Assembly (NCBI RefSeq): GCF_000171235.2
Contig: NZ_ABEA03000157.1
Coordinates: 1-64,000 of the forward strand
DNA length: 64,000 nt
Reading direction: 5' to 3'
Source: Geminisphaera colitermitum TAV2
GTDB lineage: Bacteria > Verrucomicrobiota > Verrucomicrobiia > Opitutales > Opitutaceae
Positions 19,402 through 28,900 of this stretch are shown in pieces. The position numbers and the translations under genes are program-made. The notes below the pieces were generated by a model. That model was given only the letters and a program-made list of their open reading frames with translations. It ran no database searches and was not told the DNA's origin. Position 1 is the first letter of the stretch. Each line of letters starts with the position of its first letter.

Positions 19402-21426
19402 ATGATCTCCATTCGCCATCTCCTGCCTGCCGTGGTTTTAGGTTTTGTGACTTGGGTTGCGGCTTCCACCCAGCCCGCGACTGCCCCGGCGATCTCGTTC
19501 AGTTTGTCCAGCTCATCGGCCTCGATTGCGATTGCCGATGCTCCGAGTCGCAATGTCGTGCCTCTGACCCGTCTGGCGGCGCGCGATGCGTTTTTTGTCG
19601 CTTATGTCGCCGATGTGCCGGGCCTTCTCGAATGCGTGGAAAAGAGTCCGTGGGCGCGGGGGTTGAATGACCCGATGTGGGACAAAACAATGACGGTGCT
19701 CCGCCCCAAGCTGGCTTTTCTCAGTGGATGGGATGGCGGCACGTTCAAGTCAGCCTCCGGATTATCTGCACTCGATCTGTTGTCCTGCGCGAAGGGGGAT
19801 GCGGTGCTGTTTATCCCGCAGTTTGAACTGCCGGGCAAGTTGGGTCTCGACGTGGACAAGATGTTGGGTGCGACGAAGGGGGCCGGGGCGGTGCTTGCCT
19901 TGCGCGTGGGAGAAGAGGCGGCGCGATTGCGCAAGCTTTTGACGGAGGCGGCAACGAAAACGCGAGGCGAGGCCGTGCTTGTGGCTGTCGAGCAGGTGGA
20001 GGGCGCAACGATCCACACCGTGACGGTGCGGGAAAAAAACACGGAAACAGGCGCATGGGAAACGACGGCCACGGTTCACTACACGTTTGGCGGGGTTGAT
20101 GGAGGCGTGTTTTTGGCAACGTCGGGCAGCAAGGCTTTGTTGCAGGCTTCGCTTGCGCGGCTGGCGAGGGTGTCGGCGGACGGCGGTGCGGGGAGGGCGG
20201 ACGTACAGGACGACATCACGGCGCATCCGGGCTATGTGGCGCTCCGCGATGGGACTCCGGGGACGCAGGTGGTGGCGTTTCTCAACTGGCAGGCGATTTA
20301 TCCGCGTCTTGCCGCTGCTGTTGATCAAAAAAGCGGAGCGGGAGAGGACGGCGAAGGGGGGGGGGGGGGAGCGGTCAATTTGCTGATTCCACAGGGCGGG
20401 CATGTCCTGCGGGCGTTGGGGCTGGATGTGATTCAACATGCGGGGATCGCCGTTGCGATTGGCGCGGCTGAGATGCGTGTGGATGGCGTGCTCGCCTACA
20501 CGGAGGAGCGGGGGTTGATAAAGCTGCTTGCATATGAGGCGGGGCCGGTGGCGCGTCCGGATTGGGCGCCGTCCGCTGGATTGGTGCAGATCAATTCGTT
20601 CAACTACAACTATGCGCGTGCTTACGCGGGGTTGGAGGGGATGATTGGCGAGGCGAGTCCGATGCTTTTGGCGATGGCGCAGGGGTATTTGGGGCAGATC
20701 AACATGGCGGCAAAGGTCGATCTCAAACGCGACCTGATCGGGAGTCTGGGCAATCGCTACGTGACGTGCGTGATTGCACCAGGCGCGGGTGGTGCGGGCG
20801 GGACGGGGCGCGCGGCTACGATGGATGAGGCGGACCAGTTGATGGGGTTTTCGTTGCGCGATGCCGCCACGTTTGAACGGGCGGCGCTGGCGCTGACCAA
20901 AATGTTTGCGCGGAGTGACCGGGCTTTGTGGACGGAGCGGGTGTTGGGCGGGACGAAGATTCGCAGTGTTGATTTGGCCGGCACGGCAGATGGCGGCGCG
21001 GGTGGCGAGGGCAAGGGGGTTCACTTTGCGATCACCAAGGATTGGTTGTTGGTGTGCATCGGGCGCGCGGGGTCGCTGGAGGCGGCGCTGTCGGCATCGG
21101 ACAAAAACGTGGCGGTGGATGGGACGGCGGCGATGACAGGCGGCCGGGTTTCGTTCTGGCAAAGTCCGGCGGCGGCGGAGTCCTTCGCGCGTGTTCCATT
21201 GCCAGCGGAGGCAGTGGGTGTTTCCTACACCGATTTGCCCCGGATGTTTTCACTATTGGCCGGCACGGTGCTGGCCTCGGTTGCGGAAGGGGAGGGGGGG
21301 GGAGTCGATCCTTCCGTGCTGCCGTCGGCAGCCGATGTGGCGCGCTTCTGGAGTTATGGCCTCTCCCACGTGAAACGGGAGTCCGACGGGCTTCATGGCC
21401 AGACGGTCATCGTGCATCCGAAGTGA
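19402..21426 (+). CDS. large exported protein of unknown function
   Basis: 674 residues from ATG 19402 with a signal peptide (IRHLLPAVVLGFVTWVAAS, cleavage near 24). I recognise no family with confidence; the layout (long alpha/beta protein with repeated 'ARVPLPAEAVGVSYTDLPRMF'-like segments) is reminiscent of DUF3352-type proteins. A 14-G run (20356-20369) lies in frame inside a Gly-rich loop (GEGGGGGAV), so slippage there would truncate it. It follows the RodZ-like gene on the same strand after 77 bases. Confidence 0.7.
   Translation: MISIRHLLPAVVLGFVTWVAASTQPATAPAISFSLSSSSASIAIADAPSRNVVPLTRLAARDAFFVAYVADVPGLLECVEKSPWARGLNDPMWDKTMTVLRPKLAFLSGWDGGTFKSASGLSALDLLSCAKGDAVLFIPQFELPGKLGLDVDKMLGATKGAGAVLALRVGEEAARLRKLLTEAATKTRGEAVLVAVEQVEGATIHTVTVREKNTETGAWETTATVHYTFGGVDGGVFLATSGSKALLQASLARLARVSADGGAGRADVQDDITAHPGYVALRDGTPGTQVVAFLNWQAIYPRLAAAVDQKSGAGEDGEGGGGGAVNLLIPQGGHVLRALGLDVIQHAGIAVAIGAAEMRVDGVLAYTEERGLIKLLAYEAGPVARPDWAPSAGLVQINSFNYNYARAYAGLEGMIGEASPMLLAMAQGYLGQINMAAKVDLKRDLIGSLGNRYVTCVIAPGAGGAGGTGRAATMDEADQLMGFSLRDAATFERAALALTKMFARSDRALWTERVLGGTKIRSVDLAGTADGGAGGEGKGVHFAITKDWLLVCIGRAGSLEAALSASDKNVAVDGTAAMTGGRVSFWQSPAAAESFARVPLPAEAVGVSYTDLPRMFSLLAGTVLASVAEGEGGGVDPSVLPSAADVARFWSYGLSHVKRESDGLHGQTVIVHPK
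20356..20369 (+). repeat. 14-G run, in frame in the exported-protein gene
   Basis: Encodes four to five Gly in a loop; one base gained or lost would put the last ~355 codons out of frame. Confidence 0.9.
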
Positions 21427-21446
21427 TGCAAATGACGCGTGTCGGC

Positions 21447-21463
21447 GGGGGGGGGGGGGGGGG
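21447..21463. repeat. 17-G run between convergent genes
   Basis: Lies 20 bases after the stop of the exported-protein gene and 44 bases after the end of the RNase D gene. Confidence 0.9.
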
Positions 21464-21507
21464 AGGGGAGGGCGCGGCGATGGGAGCAGTGTGGGCGGCG
21501 CGGGTGG

Positions 21508-22677
21508 CTACGTTGTTTCCGAATTCAGAAGGGAGGCCTGCCAGGGGAGGAGGATTTCGTTGATCTTGGCCGGTTCGCGGGCGATTTGCACGAGTTGGGA
21601 ACGGTTGGCGATCAAGGTGGGTTCGAGTTTGAGCTTGGTGGCCACTTTGTCGCGGGTGGCTTTGATGCGATCCTGGCGGGCGGCTTCCTCAAGGGAGAGT
21701 GATGTGCGTTCAGTGCGCGGGCGGCGGGGGAGGCTCTGCGGGTCGCGGGCGATGCCGGCGGTGAGCGCGGCGTGAAGCGAGGGGGCGAGGCGCGAGTGGC
21801 GTTTGCCAAGGTTGATCGTGCTCATGATGAGCTCGGGGGAATCTCCGCGTTCGGCGGCGAGGGCGATGCGGGCAAGAAAGTCGTTGTTGCAGACTTTGAA
21901 CGGGGGGACGTCGATTTTTTGCGCCCATTCTTCGCGCCAGTGCCAGATGGCGTGCAGGGCGCCGATTCCGTGGCCGCGGAGGCGGTCGGCGGGGCCGATG
22001 CGCCAGGCGTGCTCGTCGTCGTCAGGGAAACCGATGGAGCCGGATTCGATCTGGCGCCGGCATTGCTGTTCCATCCATTCCATGCGCCCGAGGCGGGAGA
22101 GTTCGCGGGTGAGGATGTCGCGCAGGGCGGGGAGGTGCCAGACGTCGAGCGAGGCGTAGTCGAGGAGCTTGGGGGTGAGGGGGCGCTTGGACCAGTTGGC
22201 TTTCTGGCCGCCTTTGTCGAGGGTGACGCCAAAGTGTTCGGAGAGGAGGGCGGCGAGGCCGATGCGCTGGCGGTTGAGGAGTTGGGCCGCGAGCATGGTG
22301 TCGAAGAGGCTCTTGGGGCGAAATCCGCAGAGGTCATGCAGGAGGCGCAGGTCGAAGTCACTGCCGTGCATGACGAGGTGCTTGGTCGCGAGCTTTTCCC
22401 AGAGCGGCTTGAGGGGCAGGGGAGTCATCAGGTCCACGAGCCAGACTTCGCCGTCGATCAAGAACTGAAGCAGGCAGACGCGGGTCTGATAGTGGTACAT
22501 GTTGTCCGCCTCGGTATCGAGGGCGACTTCCTTGACCCGGTCGAGCGCGGCGAGGAAGGGGGCGAGTTGGGCGGGCTGGTCGATCAGTTGGTAGGTGGGG
22601 GGGCGGGCCGGCACTTTGACGCCGAGGAGACAGCGAAGACGACGTGGAAGGATGCGTGAAAACAGGCGCTTGGGCAT
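21508..22677 (-). CDS. rnd: ribonuclease D
   Basis: 3'-5' exoribonuclease of the DEDDy type, 389 residues, which trims tRNA and other stable RNA 3' ends. The three exonuclease motifs are visible: I, ALDTEADNMYHYQTRV (D, E); II, LVMHGSDFDLRLLHD (D); III, YASLDVWHLPAL (Y...D). An HRDC domain follows at about residues 215-300. The C-terminal 90 residues are a basic extension. ATG 22677 (MPKRLF) starts it, although the frame is open to 22854. It is divergent from the LacI gene at 22993. Confidence 0.9.
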   Translation of the reverse strand: MPKRLFSRILPRRLRCLLGVKVPARPPTYQLIDQPAQLAPFLAALDRVKEVALDTEADNMYHYQTRVCLLQFLIDGEVWLVDLMTPLPLKPLWEKLATKHLVMHGSDFDLRLLHDLCGFRPKSLFDTMLAAQLLNRQRIGLAALLSEHFGVTLDKGGQKANWSKRPLTPKLLDYASLDVWHLPALRDILTRELSRLGRMEWMEQQCRRQIESGSIGFPDDDEHAWRIGPADRLRGHGIGALHAIWHWREEWAQKIDVPPFKVCNNDFLARIALAAERGDSPELIMSTINLGKRHSRLAPSLHAALTAGIARDPQSLPRRPRTERTSLSLEEAARQDRIKATRDKVATKLKLEPTLIANRSQLVQIAREPAKINEILLPWQASLLNSETT

Positions 22678-22992
22678 CGATTGACGAGAAAAACGGAAGA
22701 GATAAATGGAATAGTTCGTCCGGGGCGAGCCGGAAGGAAAGGGAGAGGCTTGAGGCAAAATTCGTGCAATGGCGAGCGCGCACTTATTCGCCTGACAAAT
22801 TTGAGAATGGGTGAAGAAACAAAGCCTCCGCCCATGTTTTCTCCCAAGGATCACGATCTCGCTCTGCCCGATTGGGGGCCTTACTCAAATTGTTTCGTAG
22901 GCATTTGTGCTTCCCGTTGCCTGCGTCGGTGGCGACGGACAACGTGGCGACGGTGCGGGGGGGGGAGGGGAGGCTTTGGAGGTAATTGAAAT
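22678..22992. other. divergent intergenic region (rnd / LacI gene)
   Basis: 315 bases between two divergent starts, holding the promoters of both. A 9-G run (22957-22965) lies 27 bases before the LacI start. No operator palindrome is evident. Confidence 0.5.
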
Positions 22993-24111
22993 ATGAATAC
23001 GAAAACGCGTGTGTCATTGCGCCAGGTGGCGGCGAGGGCGGGAGTTTCGCACTCGACGGTGTCGCTTGCGTTGCGTGCGCATCCGAGCATCCCGGCGGCA
23101 ACGCGCGAACGGCTGCTGGCACTGGTTGAGGAGATGGGCTACCGGCCCGACCCAATGCTGACGGCGCTCAATGTTTATCGGCAGTCGCGGCGCGGGGCGG
23201 CGTTTCAGTCCGTGCTGGCGTGGTTGAATGCCTTCGTCGAGCGCGACATGTTGCAGGACAATCCCGACTGCGTGCTTTACCGCAAAGGGGCGGAGGCGCG
23301 GGCGCGCGAGGCGGGTTTTGTGCTGGAGGAATTTTGGTTGCGCGAGCCGGGCATGACGCCTGCGCGCTTGGCGCAGATTCTTACGAGCCGGCAGATTCAG
23401 GGGGTGTTGCTGCCGCCGATGCCGGTTGCGGACACTTCGCTGGGGATGCCGTGGGAGCGTTTTTCGGTGGTGGCTTTGGGATATTCGCACCAGCCGGTTT
23501 TCCATACGGTGGCGAACGCCCAGTATCGCGCCACGCGGCTGGCGGTGCGCAATCTTCACCGACTCGGTTACCGGCGCATCGGGCTGTTTACGTGGACGGA
23601 GTATGAGGACCGTTCGGACTGCAATTTTCTTTCGGGTTACATCTGCGAGTGTTCGAGGTTGGGTGTGCCTTCGATGTTGTGCTCGGTGGACAGCCAGCTC
23701 GACCGGCGTGAGCGCGACGCGGTGTTTTACGAAACATGGAAACGCCAGACGAACGCGTGGATTATGCGCGAGCAACCGGATGCCTTGTTGTTGCCCGACC
23801 CGATTGTGGCCGAGCGTCTGGGTTTCGGGGGCAAAGGACGTCCGGCGGGCAAACGTCCGGCGATGGCCGTGCTGGCGCACTACGCGCAGCATCCGTGGTT
23901 TGCCGGCATTAACCAGAATCCGGGGCGCATGGGCGCGGCGGCGGTGGACCATCTTATTCACATGATCCAGCGCAACGAGCGGGGGCGTTCTGATTTGCCG
24001 TTGCGCATTTTGGTCGAGGGAGAGTGGCGCGAAGGGGCGTCTGCGCCGGGGGTGGAAAGGCGCAGTGATATGAAATGTATCACGAAGCGCGTGGATGCAG
24101 GATTGGGATAG
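22993..24111 (+). CDS. LacI-family transcriptional regulator
   Basis: 372 residues. The N-terminal HTH reads VSLRQVAARAGVSHSTVSLALRAHPSIPAATRERLLALVEEMGYRPDPMLTAL, with the hinge helix at ~46-58; the rest is a periplasmic-binding-protein-like effector domain. The 'YRPDPMLTALNVYRQSRR' text after the HTH is the subgroup seen in Opitutaceae; the second LacI gene here (40338) has 'YRVNPLLTALVQQRR'. Its likely targets are nearby carbohydrate genes (25-29.7 kb), but I see no dyad in front of them. Its 3' end overlaps the convergent vapC by 32 bases. Confidence 0.9.
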   Translation: MNTKTRVSLRQVAARAGVSHSTVSLALRAHPSIPAATRERLLALVEEMGYRPDPMLTALNVYRQSRRGAAFQSVLAWLNAFVERDMLQDNPDCVLYRKGAEARAREAGFVLEEFWLREPGMTPARLAQILTSRQIQGVLLPPMPVADTSLGMPWERFSVVALGYSHQPVFHTVANAQYRATRLAVRNLHRLGYRRIGLFTWTEYEDRSDCNFLSGYICECSRLGVPSMLCSVDSQLDRRERDAVFYETWKRQTNAWIMREQPDALLLPDPIVAERLGFGGKGRPAGKRPAMAVLAHYAQHPWFAGINQNPGRMGAAAVDHLIHMIQRNERGRSDLPLRILVEGEWREGASAPGVERRSDMKCITKRVDAGLG

Positions 24112-24496
24112 GGTTGTTACGCAAGCGTCGGTAAACGGAAAAGTGCGCGGTGTCAGTGGTGATGACTTTGGCGTGGGGAAACATTTCCGAGAGGCGGACA
24201 ACGGCTGCGTCACAAAAATCCATCTGCGGATATTTTGCAGACAAGGCCCGGAGATGGGAAATGTGCTCAGGAAGGAGAGGAATGATTCTAAGCGCGCCAG
24301 ACTCCACCATACCGTAGAGCTGATCGACTGCCTCTTGGGAGGAACCTAGTTGCCAGATAGTTTCAGCAATGACGGCTTCGCATGTGATCAATGGTGGCTC
24401 CAACAATTCCAAGACGCTCACGCTCCATGCGTGCCATTGGTCCCTTCGGTTTATCCACCCAACGAGCGGGCCGGTGTCGGTAATATAGTCGGACAT
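24080..24496 (-). CDS. VapC-type PIN-domain toxin
   Basis: 138 residues, a PIN-fold ribonuclease. Acidic residues sit at the expected places: YITDTGPLVGW (D7), AVIAETIWQLG (E), DFCDAAVV (D) and ITTDTAHF (D). Such toxins cleave tRNA or rRNA and are held inactive by the adjacent antitoxin (24557-24793), whose gene precedes it. A 13-C run lies 32 bases before its ATG. The end overlaps the end of the LacI gene. Confidence 0.85.
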   Translation of the reverse strand: MSDYITDTGPLVGWINRRDQWHAWSVSVLELLEPPLITCEAVIAETIWQLGSSQEAVDQLYGMVESGALRIIPLLPEHISHLRALSAKYPQMDFCDAAVVRLSEMFPHAKVITTDTAHFSVYRRLRNNPIPILHPRAS

Positions 24497-24528
24497 GGGG
24501 ATGCTTGGGAAAGTGCGTGTGCCTGCGA

Positions 24529-24541
24529 GGGGGGGGGGGGG
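24529..24541. repeat. 13-G run between antitoxin and toxin genes
   Basis: Reads as 13 C on the toxin-antitoxin strand, 15 bases after the antitoxin stop and 32 bases before the toxin ATG; a change in length could alter toxin translation. Confidence 0.85.
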
Positions 24542-24556
24542 AGCCGTTGAGTTCGT

Positions 24557-24793
24557 TTAACGACTGAAACCTTCGCGAGTGGAGAGATTGCGCGGTCCAG
24601 AGTAGATGCCTTTGGCCGAGGCGGCCAGTTCCCCAAATGTCCGTGTCGGTTTAGCGTTCAGCAAAAAAGTTTCGCCGGTTTTCCCGTCATGGATTTCCAC
24701 GGTTTGTCCTTTGCGGGCAGCCGCTTTGATTTTGGGAAATTCACGGACGAGTGACCGGGTGCTAACCTTCATGTCAGACACGGTGTTTGACAT
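24557..24793 (-). CDS. VapB-type antitoxin
   Basis: 78 residues (72 if ATG 24772 is used). The text MKVSTRSLVREFPKIKAAARKGQTVEI is the AbrB/Phd-like N-terminal fold common in partners of PIN toxins: a short beta strand, a helix and a 'G..v.i' turn. A C-terminal segment should wrap around the toxin. 60 bases separate it from vapC, with the C-run between. Expected to autorepress; no operator was identified. Confidence 0.75.
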   Translation of the reverse strand: MSNTVSDMKVSTRSLVREFPKIKAAARKGQTVEIHDGKTGETFLLNAKPTRTFGELAASAKGIYSGPRNLSTREGFSR

Positions 24794-24891
24794 GAGTTAG
24801 GTGTCAACATCGGTGCCTCGGTGCCGGATGCCCGGTTCTTCTGTTCAAGAGCTTGCCATCTGCCACAGACAAACGCTGGTAAACGGCCCCT

Positions 24892-24904
24892 CCCCCCCCC
24901 CCCC
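24892..24904 (+). repeat. 13-C run
   Basis: Pure C run 123 bases before the start of the PEP-CTERM gene at 25028. Confidence 0.85.
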
Positions 24905-25027
24905 ACCCATGAATACTCACCACGGAAAGTGACGTGGCATTTGATTTCGTTTTTTGCGCTGGCAGGGCTATCGGCGTGCCGCAAGGCGCGGCGTATATCC
25001 AAACACCCGAAAAATTCCGGAAATCCT

Positions 25028-25723
25028 ATGAAAATCACCTCCCGTCTATTCGCTGTTGCCATTGGTCTCGGCACTATTCTGCCACTTGGCATCGCGGGCA
25101 CTTATACCTATAATTCAACCATCTCCGACTGGTTTACTGCCTCGGAAAACCTTCCCTCTTTCACTGGCTACGTCGTCAAAGGCGGGCCGACACCTTCGGA
25201 TACTTTTTATGTTTCAACAGTCGCCACAAATATCCTCAAGGTGGCTAGCAACCAAGGTAACGCATCCAAAGGCATTTTGCCTGCCGGCACTTATGCCGGA
25301 GCCACATGGGCCGTTCCCAATGGAGAACGCATCACCAGCATCACCTTTACTTACAAGGCGATTTTGACGGAAGGGCTTTCGCTGTCTCTTTATGGAGGAG
25401 AAGGCAACTACAGCACCAAGCTCGGAGAGGTTACCAAAAGCGCCCCGGCGGCCTCGCAGACTGGCACCGTGACATGGACGGTCAACCAGGGCGTAGTTGT
25501 TACCCAACTACAGTTTCGCAACTGGGAACTCAGCACGGCGAGCGACGGAAAAACTCCCGGCATTTCCAATGCCACCAGTTGGTATTCTCAAATCACGGAC
25601 GTCACCATTAACACCACCCCTTACACCCCCGGCGTTCCTGAACCCTCAACCTTCACCCTCATCGCAGCGGGCGGCGTGTTCGCGGCAGCGTTCTGGCTGC
25701 GTCGTCGGCACATAAAAGCCTGA
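25028..25723 (+). CDS. PEP-CTERM sorting-domain protein
   Basis: 231 residues: signal peptide (LFAVAIGLGTILPLGIAG, cleavage near 24), a beta-rich middle (Thr/Ser/Gly-rich, no family recognised), and GVPEPSTFTLIAAGGVFAAAFWLRRRHIKA as the exosortase sorting tail. ATG 25028 follows a purine-rich ribosome-binding stretch (GGAAATCCT). Probably co-regulated with the pseudopilin gene that starts 99 bases after its stop. Confidence 0.88.
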   Translation: MKITSRLFAVAIGLGTILPLGIAGTYTYNSTISDWFTASENLPSFTGYVVKGGPTPSDTFYVSTVATNILKVASNQGNASKGILPAGTYAGATWAVPNGERITSITFTYKAILTEGLSLSLYGGEGNYSTKLGEVTKSAPAASQTGTVTWTVNQGVVVTQLQFRNWELSTASDGKTPGISNATSWYSQITDVTINTTPYTPGVPEPSTFTLIAAGGVFAAAFWLRRRHIKA

Positions 25724-25822
25724 TTCTCGTTCGTCTGTTTGTCCGCAAGGTTGCGCGTTGCGAACGATGACGCGTGCGCGCATACTCGAAGCCTGCCCGA
25801 ATTCAACCTTCCTCGAATCCCC

Positions 25823-26536
25823 ATGAGCATATCCCGTAATGAAATATCAACTACGAATGCCTTTACTCTGGTCGAGCTTCTGACCGTCATTGCCATCATC
25901 GGCATTCTGGCGGGCATTCTCATCCCGGTTGTCGGCAAGGTCAGGGCCACCGCGCGGGCCGCGCAATGCCTCTCCAACGTGCGACAACTCGGAACCGCGG
26001 TGATTCTTTTCGCCGAATCCAATCGCGGGCGATTCCCCAACGATGTTGATAGCGGCAAGTCAGTCTGGGACAAAGAGGCTCTTACGATTCTTTCCTCAGC
26101 CAGTCCCGTGCCTTGGAATGCCATGCTCCATTGCCCTGCCGATTTCGTCGAGCGCACCGCAACCAACGCGACCGAGCCTCGTTCCTATGCCATCAATCCT
26201 GTGATCACCAACCTGGACGGCGGCTACGACGGGGGCGGCTGGAACCCGGCTAATCCCGGCACTCGAGGTAGCAAGGCCACAGGCTTGCCTGCCCAGCTTG
26301 TGGGGAATCCTTCCCGCATGGTTTTGCTCTCCGAATGGCACGTCGTGACGAACACCTACAGGAACGGCAGCAATCGTAGTTACGCGGGAATAAGCGATAC
26401 GCACAACGGCGGCATGAACGTTGTCTTCTGCGACGGCCACGCCAGCCGGATCAGGAAAACCGCCGAACTGACCGCGCCGGACCCGAAAGACAACGCGCGC
26501 AGCGTTTACCAGACCACCTACATCAGGAACAACTGA
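25823..26536 (+). CDS. type II pseudopilin-like protein (Ala at -1)
   Basis: 237 residues. The prepilin signal [21 protein letters not shown] has Ala instead of Gly before the cleavage site; the -1 residue of most prepilins is Gly but Ala can be processed. The C-terminus has HNGGMNVVFCDGHASRIRK, the 'H..G.n..f.DGH' block of this family. Placed between the PEP-CTERM gene and the large secreted protein gene, the same order as in 42.6-46.7 kb. Confidence 0.88.
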   Translation: MSISRNEISTTNAFTLVELLTVIAIIGILAGILIPVVGKVRATARAAQCLSNVRQLGTAVILFAESNRGRFPNDVDSGKSVWDKEALTILSSASPVPWNAMLHCPADFVERTATNATEPRSYAINPVITNLDGGYDGGGWNPANPGTRGSKATGLPAQLVGNPSRMVLLSEWHVVTNTYRNGSNRSYAGISDTHNGGMNVVFCDGHASRIRKTAELTAPDPKDNARSVYQTTYIRNN

Positions 26537-26543
26537 GTTTCCT

Positions 26544-26572
26544 CCCCCCCCCCCCCCCCCACACACACACAC
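26544..26572 (+). repeat. 17-C run followed by (AC)n
   Basis: C17 (26544-26560) runs straight into ACACACACACACC; 27 bases separate the C-run from the start codon at 26588. The same C-run plus AC pattern appears at 59512. Confidence 0.9.
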
Positions 26573-26587
26573 CTGTATCCAATTTAC

Positions 26588-28900
26588 ATGACACTGATAC
26601 CACTGCGACTTTTCGCCTCCCTCGCAATCGCCGGCGTTGCGACAGGCACCTCCAGCGCTGCTCTCCATAATCCCGGCATCGTTGTCATCAATGCCGCCAA
26701 GTTCCCTCGCGCACTGGTCGAAGTCAAAACACCCGGCGCTGGCGCGACGGTATGCTTGCCGCTTGAAAACTTCGGTCCCGTTTTGATGAGGGAAGGGAAA
26801 ATGCTGCTTCCCGGTGAATACGAAACCCGGCTTGTATCGGAAAAAAATGACGGAATCGCCACGCGGCTGACTTATCAAATCGCATCGCCTCAAAACACCG
26901 CGGCAGGAAGCGCGCCAACGTTTACCCTCGCAGTTGAGCGTCCCGCGCTAGGGAAAATTATTCTGACACTCGAAAGCGCACATCCCGCGTTGGTTGGCGC
27001 ATATCCCGGACGCCTTGCTGCCTCGAATGATCTCATCGGGTTCAGCGTCCCTACGCGCTACAATGAGGATTACGCACGGCATGGACGTTTTCCCGATTTG
27101 TTCTATCATCGCAAGGCCGCCCTTTGGATGCGCGCCCGCTGGGATCTCGACTATGGGAACGCCTCGCGTACAGAAAGTCCTTACCCGGCAAGCACCGCCA
27201 AAACGCTGCAAGGTGAAGATGCTGTGTTTTTCCCTGGGCTCACCGAAGAATCACTGGCAACGCCCGGAACAAACTCCGCCTCCGCATCTGGAATGCTAAC
27301 CTCGTATTTTCTCGATAGCCGCATGGTTTACCAACCGCTCGTGGATGGCGCTCGTCGCCCTCTGTGCGAACGCCTCGTGTTCACCTTCTCCCCCCGACTC
27401 TGGGATGCCGTTGCCGTTCCGTCCAACCAGCCAAGCCAATACCGTGAGGCCCTGAAAAATCTCATGTATCTCGACATTTGGGCCGGTTTTTATGCCGACC
27501 GTTCGGCCTTCACCGCATGGATGCAGGAAACGGTTGGCCGTTATATCGGCGGACTTTGCATCGTGCAAAACTGGCAAGGCGGCGGTTTCGATTCCAACCT
27601 GCCGCACGCCATTGCCGACGAACTCCCACCCAGCCCGCGCATGGTCGGAACGCCTGACCAACTGAAGTCGTGGATGGAGCAGATGAAAAGCTGGGGACTG
27701 GCCGGACTGCGCACCAACTATCAACTCTACCGCAGCAAGGAAAAACCGCTGCCGCAAACAGTGCGCCGCGCACGCGCCGCGGACGGGAAACCCAAATGGC
27801 ACACGCAGCCGCAAGATGTCCTCCCGGTCATCGAAAAACAGGAACGTTACATCCAGAATCTTCTCGGCACCACGGCCTCGTTTTCCGACCAGCTTACATC
27901 GGGAGGCCCGGCCGCGCCTTATGTCGAGTTCAGCCCTGACAACCCCGACGCCGGCACAATCCGCGGCGCGCGCAACGCCCTCCGCGGCGAGGCCCGGCTC
28001 ATCAAGAGCATCGTCGGTGGCCCGCTCCTCTCTGAAACTCTCAATAGCGAATTTCTCATCGGCGAATTCGTGGACTCCGGCGATTACGGGATTTTTGAGG
28101 GATTCAATCGCATGGTGACGCCCGACTACAAACTGCGCCGCTTGCACCCGCTCACCGTCACCCACGGCATGGGACTTGGCTACCGTTACTTTTTCGGTCC
28201 TCCGTATGGCGGCACGGGCAGGCAGAGCAAAGGAAGTCGCATGTATCGGGACATCTACGGCGCAGGTTCCGACGACTACCGCGCCATGACGATTGCCTGG
28301 GGCAACGCCGCCTATCTCGACTACGCGCCCGGCCCCTCCGTCCATGACAAAGCGCTGACCGAAGCGATGACGGTGGGCGTTTTGCAGCGTCATTACCTGC
28401 TTCAACCCGTGCGCGAAATCACCTATGCCGCACCCGATTCATCAACGGGCTGGCAAACGCTGGAGGAGCTGCTTCTTGCCGGTAAAAATCCGCTTCCCTA
28501 TTTTTCGCGTATCAAGGTCGTTTACGAAAACGGCCTCACGGTCATCGTGAACCGTCAGGACGATTCGCTGGCATTGAGACTCCCTGTATTCGGTAACGTG
28601 ATACTACCAAAACATGCCTGGGCTGTCTGGACGGCGGACGGCGCAGTGGAGGGTTTTTCCGGTATTCCGGTCGCCTCCGGCGATTTTGCCGCGACAGGCA
28701 ACGAAACGCACAAAGAACAAAACCATCGTATCGACTACACACGCGACGATCATCGTGAACTCCTGTTTATAAATCCCCGTGCCACTGGCTGGCGCGGTCT
28801 GGCGGCCCCGACGATTTTCGAAAAAGGAGAAAAAACCTACGAGTTGCCCGTGGCGCTGCGTTATAGTTCCCTCCCTCCCCCTGCCGAACCTGCCAAATGA
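26588..28900 (+). CDS. large secreted protein, putative TIM-barrel glycoside hydrolase
   Basis: 770 residues with a signal peptide (LIPLRLFASLAIAGVATGTSSAA, cleavage near 25). The middle contains elements of a (beta/alpha)8 barrel (e.g. LMYLDIWAGFYADRSAFTAW, WGLAGLRTNYQLYRSKEK, TASFSDQLTSGG, EFVDSGDYGIFEGFNR, THGMGLGYRYFFG). No named family could be assigned by eye, so no substrate is given. A CBM9-like gene overlaps its stop by 4 bases, suggesting a shared carbohydrate role. The start is preceded by the C-run at 26544-26572, with only 15 bases between. Confidence 0.55.
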   Translation: MTLIPLRLFASLAIAGVATGTSSAALHNPGIVVINAAKFPRALVEVKTPGAGATVCLPLENFGPVLMREGKMLLPGEYETRLVSEKNDGIATRLTYQIASPQNTAAGSAPTFTLAVERPALGKIILTLESAHPALVGAYPGRLAASNDLIGFSVPTRYNEDYARHGRFPDLFYHRKAALWMRARWDLDYGNASRTESPYPASTAKTLQGEDAVFFPGLTEESLATPGTNSASASGMLTSYFLDSRMVYQPLVDGARRPLCERLVFTFSPRLWDAVAVPSNQPSQYREALKNLMYLDIWAGFYADRSAFTAWMQETVGRYIGGLCIVQNWQGGGFDSNLPHAIADELPPSPRMVGTPDQLKSWMEQMKSWGLAGLRTNYQLYRSKEKPLPQTVRRARAADGKPKWHTQPQDVLPVIEKQERYIQNLLGTTASFSDQLTSGGPAAPYVEFSPDNPDAGTIRGARNALRGEARLIKSIVGGPLLSETLNSEFLIGEFVDSGDYGIFEGFNRMVTPDYKLRRLHPLTVTHGMGLGYRYFFGPPYGGTGRQSKGSRMYRDIYGAGSDDYRAMTIAWGNAAYLDYAPGPSVHDKALTEAMTVGVLQRHYLLQPVREITYAAPDSSTGWQTLEELLLAGKNPLPYFSRIKVVYENGLTVIVNRQDDSLALRLPVFGNVILPKHAWAVWTADGAVEGFSGIPVASGDFAATGNETHKEQNHRIDYTRDDHRELLFINPRATGWRGLAAPTIFEKGEKTYELPVALRYSSLPPPAEPAK

